Below are positions 57,121 through 64,000 of a stretch of DNA of 64,000 bases, piece by piece. Numbering within the stretch: position 1 is the stretch's first letter; each line of letters opens with the position of its first letter. Under the pieces are notes generated by a model. It saw only the letters and a list, made by a program, of their open reading frames with translations, was not told the origin of the DNA and ran no database searches. Source of the DNA: Telopea speciosissima (taxonomy: Eukaryota; Streptophyta; Magnoliopsida; Proteales; Proteaceae); the NCBI RefSeq assembly GCF_018873765.1, contig NC_057918.1, positions 64,606,871-64,670,870 on the forward strand, in the 5' to 3' direction. The position numbers and the translations under genes were made by a program.

Positions 57121-57240
57121 GTTCTCTATGCCGTAGCACAGGCTGAGCTTGGACACATGGACCTGTCACTCAGAGGGGTAGGATAGTCATTGCACCCACC
57201 CCATGTGCCTGGGCATAGCCTGCGCTGCGTCACAAAGAAC
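57121..57240. mobile_element. Foldback MITE family B, copy 2 (120 bp)
   Basis: The left arm GTTCTCTATGCCGTAGCACA pairs with the right arm in reverse, GTTCTTTGTGACGCAGCGCA. Same length as copy 1. Confidence 0.75.
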
Positions 57241-57278
57241 AACGCCCCTAATAATACATAACCAATCCAGATCCGAGT

Positions 57279-57457
57279 CTGGATCCTCTATTTCCACCTG
57301 CCCGTACTTTCATGTGTGCCCTACACACAATGGGGTGTGCAAAGACCACCTTACCCCTACCCAAGCGCCTTACCTGAGCGGGGATAAGGCAATCTTTACG
57401 CATCCCGTTGTGTGTAGGGCGCACATGAAAATAGGGGCAGGCGAAAGTAGAGGATGT
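57279..57457. mobile_element. Second foldback element (arms about 75 bp)
   Basis: The left arm starts ATCCTCTATTTCCACCTGCC. The right arm in reverse starts ATCCTCTACTTTCGCCTGCC and pairs along almost its full length. The loop is about 20-25 bp. This explains why long ORFs on both strands give near-identical peptides (YFHV.PTHNG). Confidence 0.75.
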
Positions 57458-57857
57458 GAATATATCCAGATCATTCTCATGCCGTTCAATGGTTGGAATT
57501 TCCCCATCTTCCATGTGACAAATACATAATTAGATAAATCATCCGAACCAGACAAGTTTAACTGCACACGGGCCACCGACCCAATTTGTCACCTAAAAAA
57601 AGTACACATTTTTAATTCAAGATACTTCGATTGACCCTCTAACTCGCCATTATTGGTTTGGTGCTTATGCTATGAAGAATTGAAGCTTCGCCATTCTCAC
57701 AGATGGGACCGTCAGCATCGGTATTCGGTAGGTGTCCTTTTTATTTGTTTTTAATTTTGATTAAGGAAAATGTGCCATAAAACCAAAAATAAAAAATAAA
57801 ATTGCCCTTAGTATGGGGAATTAAAATAGAAATGCTAAGTGAAGGTACATCACATCA

Positions 57858-57974
57858 AGGGTACGCACCCCAAAGTGCTCCCATCCATCGGTTCATTTGT
57901 AGCGTGGCACAGCGTGAAGCACATATTGGACGGTTGGGAGCACCCGGATACGCACCTCAAAGTACTCTCATCCA
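57858..57974. repeat. 29-bp direct repeat pair
   Basis: GGGTACGCACCCCAAAGTGC and GGATACGCACCTCAAAGTAC, each followed by a CTC.CATCCA, at 57858-57886 and 57946-57974. Confidence 0.7.
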
Positions 57975-58012
57975 CGATGCTACAGAGGGAGTTTAGATCT
58001 GCTACCCACATG

Positions 58013-58075
58013 GGGATGGGTGGGGACAGATCTGAACGTTCCATGGAGGTGTTAGATCTGTCTCCACCCATCCCC
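58013..58075. repeat. Strong hairpin (22-bp arms)
   Basis: GGGGATGGGTGGGGACAGAT (58013-) pairs with the stretch ending at 58075; only one mismatch in 22 bp. Loop about 19 bp. Confidence 0.85.
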
Positions 58076-59136
58076 TGATCCAGATTCCTACAGAGGAGCC
58101 CCATCTATTCATTGTTATTCACTTGGATCGGGCTCCTCTCCAATGGGTCCATCCAACAGCTGGATTGGTTGGATGCGCATTGGCACACATCCCAGCATGC
58201 ATCTAACCAGCCCAGCCGTTGGATGCTCACTGGGCACTCGATCGGAGATGGGCTCGCTAGCAAGAATCCCAATCCTACCTACTTCTTAAAAAGTAGAACT
58301 TGAAAAGAGTAGAGGAGAACAGGAAGACAAGAGATGCTTTTCCAGTGGTGAAGAAAGTGATGGGTGTCCTCTTAAACAAGGTTTTAAGAACAAATTAAAT
58401 TAAATGGGAAAGATTGATTTTAATTATTGTTTTCGGAAAATGATGGATGTTCTTAAAAGGCTACAATTTCACGCGTCATAATCTTTTTTTTATTTTTTTT
58501 TATTTTGGAGCAAATCTGTATAGTGTTCAGTAATTACATTAGTGGGCCTCTAAAGTGTTGAAGGCCCTGAAGAATCGGCCCACTTTGTGCGTTTATCTTT
58601 ATTATTGGGGTTCTGACAAATTGACGGGTCCATGAAGGGGGTTCAGGGGGTGACCGTTCTCAAGAAATTTATTTTAAGGTTATATAGGTATTTTATTAAA
58701 TTATCTGTACAGGGTTTCGTTATATATTTGTAGCAAGGGTTCTTTCTTTATAATTAATCTAAGAAAGGTGTGAGAACTAGCGACTGTAATCCTATTCTCC
58801 ATTGATAGAGAAGTAGATCTCATTTCACCGTGAATTTAGGCAATCTTACTAAACCACATAATTCCTTTTGTGTATTGTTTGATTGTTTGTAATTTCCATT
58901 CTTTTCTACGTCATCTTAGATTCATGTTTTTCTGTAATAAAATTCATGTTTTGGGCTGTTCTTCATTAAAGGCAAAGGGAAGGTTTTGTTTATGCAGAAG
59001 CATGGCCCCTGTGAACATGCGAGGGCCAATGAGAGCATGTGTGGAAGCATCATGGGGGTGGGTTTCTGCCTTTCATAGGGGGCAAGGCAGTTATTCCCCT
59101 CCCTCCCCCCACCCATTGTGTCTGGGCATGGTGGTA
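58076..59136. other. Intergenic DNA
   Basis: No gene found. About 58984-59136 is a diverged relative of foldback MITE family B (GTGTCTGGGCATGG end). The rest shows nothing. Confidence 0.45.
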
Positions 59137-59398
59137 GTACCATGGTTTGAGGTATCGGATAGGATTAACCGATTTTGGCTGAATCAATCGGTATCGGTCG
59201 AGACCGATCTCGATACCGATCCGATCTAGCTGTACGGATAAGGGTAAATGTAAAAAAAATAAAAAAATAAAAAAACAAAAGTTGTTTTTTTTATTATAAG
59301 AAAACAGGGAAAAAAGTGTCATATTTGTCCGAGTTTGGGCGATCCCGATCCCGATCCGATCCAATCCAGCTGATACCAAGATCACGAACCATGGGAGG
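59137..59398. repeat. TATCGG-rich foldback repeat
   Basis: Ends are inverted: ACCATGGTTTGAGGTATC at the left, and in reverse CCATGGTTCGTGATCTTGG at the right. CGATACCGATCCGATC and CCCGATCCGATCC words lie within. This copy shows most clearly that the TATCGG repeat is a foldback element. Confidence 0.6.
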
Positions 59399-59811
59399 TA
59401 CACTCCCCCACAGAAAACTTTTCTCCTTTGTTTAGTTATGTTAAAATTATTATAAGAAACCAAATATGATTAAGGGTAGGGTTTGGGTTTGGTCTGACAT
59501 TTGTGGGTCTTAATCCTATTATATGCCTGTTGTGGAGAGTGGAAGGCCCACTAAGGCCCATTCTTTTTCTTCATTTTGTATATAGAGTTATAAAACAAAA
59601 AAAGCTTTGTTTTGCTACTCTGTCTCCGTCGGTAGGGTGGGTCAAAGGGTCAAAGCCTCCAAGCCAAAGCAAAACATGGAAATGATGTTACATCAACCTT
59701 TGCTTCTCCTAATGCCTAAATAAAAGTGGGAGAGAGAGTTCAATGAATGAGATATTCGCGTAGCTTTCTGCTTTCACCTATAATTAAACATACTTCTAAT
59801 TCAGCTCTCTC

Positions 59812-60050
59812 GCAAACATCTGCTATCTCAGTTGGTTGGTGGCATTGCAAGTTGGTGCATGCTCCCCAGGAGTCAAGGGATCGATTCTCCTGGATTGCAT
59901 ATTGTGCCAAAAAAAGGCACATTTCTCCCTCTCCCCCCTAGTTGTAGATTGTGGGCTTGTCTTAGCCTTCCACTTACCTTGTAGTTGGCCTATGGGCCCT
60001 TGAGTAGGATAGTTCAAAAAAAAAATAAAAAATAAAAAAATAAAAAAAAT
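59812..60050 (+). mobile_element. tRNA-derived SINE (239 bp) with 13-bp target duplication
   Basis: ATTCAGCTCTCTC flanks both ends (59799-59811 and 60051-60063). An A-box-like TATCTCAGTTGGTTGG is at 59824-59839 and a B box GATCGATTCTC at 59879-59889. The tail is an A-rich run with T interruptions (60016-60049). Confidence 0.85.
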
Positions 60051-60063
60051 ATTCAGCTCTCTC

Positions 60064-60805
60064 TCTCTCTCTCTCTTTCTCTCTCTTATGGTCTAATCTT
60101 TTGATGAGTCTAATAATTAATGATTTCCATTATAATTGGAAGCAAGATTAATTATACTTCAACTAGAGATGCTATATTTGTAATGATTTCTTCTATGAAT
60201 TCCAAACAATAAAGGGGTTGGAGTTGGAGTTGGAGTTGGGGTTGGGGAGAGGAAGAGAGAGTAAGGGTGGCAAGTCATTTTCAATCTTTTCGAAACCTAT
60301 TAGATTCCATAATGGACGAAATCACACTATTACGTATAATGCTATTTAAAAAGAGTATTAGAGTTAGATAACTACACAACATCCACCATTCCCGCATACT
60401 ATAACTATTCCCACGTACCTGCAACTACTAATTAACTACTACATACACATATAGACTCCTAACTAACTTCAGATAGTTACTTAGACCCCTAATTTCACAT
60501 AGCTACCTCACACTCACTTCCACTACAAAGGCACATCCGCACATTTCTAGGCGTGCACGTAGCAGATAGTGTCGGAATTCATGTATTATGGGAGAGATCT
60601 CCTGATTCTCTTCTTCGTGGTGAAAAACAAAACTTTTTCCATGACCAATGCAAAACCATGACAATTGAGTTATGTACAACTTTTTTAAGTATCTTGAGAG
60701 TAACTATCATATGAGCATAAGTCTCACAAGTTTCTTTTTTAATGCGTAAATCTCAAAAGCTTGACTCTTTAGTACTTCTTTAAACAATTACATAAATGGG
60801 CTGAC
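60064..60805. other. Intergenic DNA
   Basis: A (CT)n tract follows the SINE. A GGAGTT repeat is at 60222-60245. No gene or element recognised. Confidence 0.5.
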
Positions 60806-60940
60806 GTTCTTTTGTAGCGCAGTGCAGCTTGTACCCAGACGTACACATGGGTTGGGTATTCCTGTCATTTAGGGGGTAGGATGGTCATTTTACCCACTCC
60901 CATGTGTCTGGGCACAGCCTGCGCCTCCGACACACAGAAC
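60806..60940. mobile_element. Foldback MITE family B, copy 3 (135 bp)
   Basis: Left GTTCTTTTGTAGCGCAGTGC, right in reverse GTTCTGTGTGTCGGAGGCGC. The middle has GTAGGATGGTCATTTTACCC. Confidence 0.7.
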
Positions 60941-61544
60941 ATTTGGCCTACATAAATATACACATGAAATGACAAAATGTATCATGGACTAGTAACTTGT
61001 TAAGGTGTTACAAGTCCGGCACCAAGTTTTTGTCATGTGGAAGGATAATATGTCAATTTTCAACTGTATGGATTTCTAGGAAATAGTATGTATCGATCAC
61101 ATATGGAATTTCAAACTTATTTAAACCCTCTCATGTATGTCCTTGCACTCTATTACAAATCGTAAACTTTTCAACGATTTATTTTGCCATTTGACAAACT
61201 CATTTGAGATTAGAATTTGACATATGAGCAGAAAATATATTATTTGTTTGTAGACAAATTTTTTAGGCTATCAAATCTACCACGAGCCAAATATTTATAC
61301 AAATTTAGGTTCTCTTTCCTCAAAAGGAATACAAATCAAAGATTACTTCAAATTTTGATACTCAAAGGATGTAATAAAGGAATCTCAATTAATTCTATAA
61401 TTAGAGACAGTTGTCATGATGTTTATGAAAGTATTACTATTTGGTGTTTAGTGGTTTTCTAATAGTTTAGGTGTGAGGAAATACAGTTTGGTGTCAAGTA
61501 GTTCTCGGTGAGGGGGAAATACATTTAAATATATTGATTCTATG
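60941..61544. other. AT-rich intergenic DNA
   Basis: Nothing recognised; the 81-codon ORF at 61217 has no family features. Confidence 0.5.
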
Positions 61545-61589
61545 GTTAGGATGGGTGACCTCCTGGGAAATCCTCGTGTTGCACCCCTT
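61545..61589 (+). mobile_element. 5S-rRNA-derived segment (Cassandra-type TRIM remnant?)
   Basis: GGTTAGGATGGGTGACCTCC and TGGGAAATCCTCGTGTTGCA reproduce the last about 42 nt of plant 5S rRNA with two or three changes, followed by CCCCTTTTT. The first two thirds of the 5S gene are absent. In plants such pieces belong to Cassandra TRIM LTRs, which carry a 5S promoter region; a 5S pseudogene is the other reading. Not a functional rRNA gene. Confidence 0.8.
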
Positions 61590-62163
61590 TTTCATTATGA
61601 GCTTTTCTCATTATCATCTTCATGATCACCATCAACATCAATGTCACACCTTATCACTCACTGCTCATAGTCATTACCTTTACCAACAAAGCATGTTGCT
61701 TCTTATTCAAATTAATTAACATTTATTAGCCAATACGTACACGTTTCCAAAATTAGTTTCCTAGTACTATAAGCTTAAATGTAGTTCTTATGTAGCCTTT
61801 TTTTTTTATTGTTTTTCCCGGTAATCTAATGTAGCCCTTTCATGCAAAGAAATATTTGAACACCAATCATGTTTAATTGCTTTAGTGTGTGCCCCGAAGC
61901 TTGTATTTTAACAAACATGTTTAATTGCTTTTATAATAATAGGAAAAAGATTTTCTACAACGCCAGTTGAAAAATGAAATTGCACATCTTCTCACGTATC
62001 ACTATTCTGTGAGGGGGTGATATATCATAAAAGTCCATGTCCCTCTTGTCAGATTCCAAAGAGAGTTCATATTCATCCAAAAATGCACTCAAAAAGTGTA
62101 GGGAACCTCTCCCATAATACTTATACACTATAAATTTACGGTATGTTATAAGTAAAGGAGAAT
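61590..62163. other. Intergenic DNA
   Basis: Directly after the 5S segment there is a CATCATCAT/CACC-rich stretch (61600-61680). If the 5S segment is Cassandra this would be the rest of its LTR. No second LTR was found. Confidence 0.4.
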
Positions 62164-62340
62164 GAGCGCTACCTTGTAACATGTGGCATGCAGCCTTTGC
62201 ACCCAGACACAAGATTGCGCAAAATGACCGCCGCACCCCCCATGGAAAGGTAGAAATCCCTAGGGACGCAACGATCTTTTCACGCGACACTGTATCTGGG
62301 CATAGGGGTTGCGCACCGCATGCAACTAGCTAGCGTTCTC
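62164..62340. mobile_element. Foldback MITE family B, diverged copy 4
   Basis: Left GAGCGCTACCTTGTAACATG, right in reverse GAGAACGCTAGCTAGTTGCA, joining at CACCCAGACACA / GCCCAGATACA. Contains CAAAATGACCGCCGCACCCC as in the other copies. Confidence 0.6.
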
Positions 62341-62574
62341 TTTCCCTATAAGTAATTAAATAAGACATTAAATAAAGAAAAAAATCACGAGGATATCAAT
62401 GTGATCGCAAACGTGACACTTCAAGATCAACCCTAGTGAGATAGTGAATTCAACTCCTCACCTTTGCGTCTTTTCAAATTTTAGTCTTCTCTAGTTTTCT
62501 ACCGCTCAACACAAACAGTGAGACTACAACGTCGTTCTCTCTCTGAATGTACGACTCCACTCTCTAGACTTTAC

Positions 62575-62751
62575 TAAGGATATAAATGGATAATCGGAAA
62601 TTTGTATTCGATTCATAATCATATGCGATTAGCAAAATCCATTATCGAAAAATAGATTTTTTAAAAACTATTCGAATCCGTTCAAAATCTAATTGAATGT
62701 GAATACGGATTATATCATATTTGATTTGAATTCGATCCGTTTACATCCTTA
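62575..62751. mobile_element. MITE family A, copy 3
   Basis: Begins TAAGGATATAAATGGATA and ends TCCGTTTACATCCTTA, inverted copies of each other and of the family A ends. Shorter and more diverged than copies 1 and 2. It sits about 600 bp upstream of the CSLA start codon. Confidence 0.6.
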
Positions 62752-62881
62752 CAGTAGACCCACTATTTGTCTTTAAGTCCTCTTACTTGTACTTGTAATT
62801 GGTAATTGATAATTGGCAATGGGTATTCAATTATCTAGTAAAGCCTCTGTCAATTGCATTATTTACTGTTAATTTTTCTTA

Positions 62882-62887
62882 TATAAA
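62882..62887 (+). promoter_or_regulatory. TATA box of the CSLA gene
   Basis: TATAAA in the context CTTATATAAAGGCC. Transcription would start near 62910-62920 and give a leader of about 440 nt up to the ATG at 63356. CT-rich stretches in the leader (63065-63085) are common in plant 5' UTRs. Confidence 0.55.
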
Positions 62888-63355
62888 GGCCACAATCCAC
62901 ATACTTGTGGTCGTAAGAGTTTGGAGTTCTAAACTTTGTTTATAGAGTTTTAGAACGACAAACCAAACCATTATAAACACAGAAGAGTGGAAAGGGAAGT
63001 TAGAGAAGGAGCTTGTTTTGATTTGCAGGGATTTGGGGCTTAAGAGAGTAAGATCTGAACTGGGTTCTTCTTCTTCTTCTTCTCACATTGAAGTAGTTTT
63101 GGTATCTGGTGGGTTCGGGTCTTTAACCGTGTGGAGGGAAGTGACTGACAGTCCAGCTCTGCCACATTCCCTTGCGTAATTCAGAAGCAAAATTTGCAGA
63201 GAAGAGTGGAAGATTCAAGCTCTTTTCTGCAAAGAGAGTCCTTTTAAATCCATGCAGATCTAGTGGTGTTTCCTCTGAACATTGTGTTCTCTGTCTCTGA
63301 GTTTCAAGCTTCTGGGTTCTCATCTGATCCTGCTCTGTTCTTCGATAACTACGAA

Positions 63356-63844
63356 ATGGACGCGTTTCAGGGAACGAGAGATGACATTACTCAGCAATTT
63401 GGATTCATATGGGATCAAATCAAAGCACCATTAATTGTTCCGATGCTGAGACTTGCGGTTGTACTGTGTTTGACCATGTCGGTGATGCTCTTCATCGAGA
63501 GAGTTTACATGGGCATTGTGATCGTTCTCTTAAAGCTGTTTGGGAGAAAACCTGAGAAAAGATACAAATTGGAACCGATCAAAGACGATCTGGAGCTGGG
63601 TAATTCAGTTTATCCCATGGTTCTCGTTCAAATTCCAATGTACAACGAAAGAGAGGTATTTTTTCTATCTGTCTCCTCCATTGTTTTCTTACTATTGATG
63701 TGTCTCTGTTTCAGCATTGCAGCTTACTTGTATGTGTTGATGCAGGTTTATCAGCTCTCCATTGGAGCTGCTTGTGGTCTCTCATGGCCGACAGATCGAA
63801 TTATAATCCAAGTCCTCGATGATTCCACAGACCCAACCATCAAG
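63356..63844 (+). CDS. CSLA9: Glucomannan 4-beta-mannosyltransferase, CSLA9-like (first exons)
   Basis: Exon 1 is 63356-63655 and exon 2 63746-63844. The intron has GT at 63656 and AG at 63745 (phase 0). A GT after 63844 starts intron 2, which runs beyond the window. The product is a Golgi GT2-family enzyme that polymerises beta-1,4-mannan/glucomannan from GDP-mannose and GDP-glucose. Seen: MDAFQGTRDDITQQFGFIWD, then RAPLIVP-type KAPLIVPMLRLAV, one membrane helix at residues about 25-60, FGRKPEKRYKLEPIKDD, PMVLVQIPMYNERE at the exon end, then VYQLSIGAACGLSWP and the first catalytic Asp region IIQVLDDSTDPTIK. 133 residues are in the window out of about 530. An upstream in-frame Met at 63263 was rejected because the family starts near here. 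Other CSLA subgroup members cannot be excluded. Confidence 0.93.
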
Positions 63845-64000
63845 GTTTTCACTTTAATCAAACCCATGAATTAGAAGCAACTTTGAAACAGAGAAATGGA
63901 GGGAATTTTTGCTTTTTTAGTCTTGTTTTAGGAGAATTCAAACAGAAAAGTTAAAACCCAGAACACCTTTTTCCTTTCCTTCCCCAGTTCCTATCGATTT

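Noticed and set aside
57203-57576. Overlapping ORFs of 68-108 codons on both strands with similar peptides
   Set aside because: The similarity results from the inverted repeat at 57279-57457, not from coding.
59820-59895. tRNA gene
   Set aside because: A and B boxes are present but no cloverleaf with proper acceptor stem; the poly-A tail and target duplication show it is a SINE.
63263-63355. Upstream in-frame Met of the CSLA gene
   Set aside because: The 31 extra residues do not resemble CSLA N-termini and lie in the leader; the ATG at 63356 fits the family.
1-64000. CRISPR array, bacterial operon or phage features
   Set aside because: No regularly spaced repeats of that kind and no ribosome-binding sites; the window is plant nuclear DNA.

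Overview
The window looks like nuclear DNA of a flowering plant. It holds spliced genes with GT/AG introns, a cellulose-synthase-like A (mannan synthase) gene, an N-terminal piece of a plant-only DUF810/MUN-domain protein, plant LTR retrotransposons with initiator-tRNA-Met primer sites, plant SINEs and MITEs, and an inserted piece of chloroplast ycf2. The species cannot be named from sequence alone. Most of the window is transposon-derived or AT-rich intergenic DNA.

Four genes are supported. (1) A minus-strand three-exon gene (CDS 5572 down to 990) encodes a small DUF3128/PANTS-like Cys-rich protein. (2) A minus-strand single-exon gene (17827-17363) encodes a conserved-looking acidic-tailed protein of unknown function. 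(3) A plus-strand seven-exon gene (32139-52923) encodes a 558-residue protein with a DEAD-box helicase layout. Nearly all its ATPase motifs are degenerate although the reading frame is intact. (4) The first two coding exons of a CSLA9-like glucomannan synthase (63356-63844) run off the right edge. A truncated PATROL1-like (DUF810) fragment lies at 19281-19715 between 92-bp direct repeats.

Layout. 1-6.4 kb: DUF3128 gene with a Tourist-like MITE in an intron. 6.5-8.65 kb: a 5'-truncated LINE with target duplications. 9.3-12 kb: LTR fragments, including a 366-bp TRIM. 12-17 kb: AT-rich intergenic DNA with MITEs and a dispersed TATCGG-rich repeat. 17-19.8 kb: the acidic-protein gene and the DUF810 fragment. 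20-22.3 kb: LINE 3' ends and a Mutator-type MITE. 22.35-27.96 kb: a large-LTR retrotransposon inserted in a LINE. 29.2-31.4 kb: another LINE, a 29-bp retro-insertion, a small MITE, and a TIR element filled with a (CCN)n array. 32.1-52.9 kb: the helicase-like gene. Its introns 3, 4 and 5 (5.6, 2.5 and 10.2 kb) hold copia elements, a 297-bp TRIM, two SINEs and the ycf2 insertion. 53-62.9 kb: intergenic DNA rich in foldback MITEs, a SINE and a 5S-rRNA-derived segment. 62.9-64 kb: CSLA promoter and first exons.

The four genes show no pathway link. What unites the window is the density and variety of small, non-autonomous, structurally minimal transposons, many with readable target-site duplications, sitting in and around host genes.
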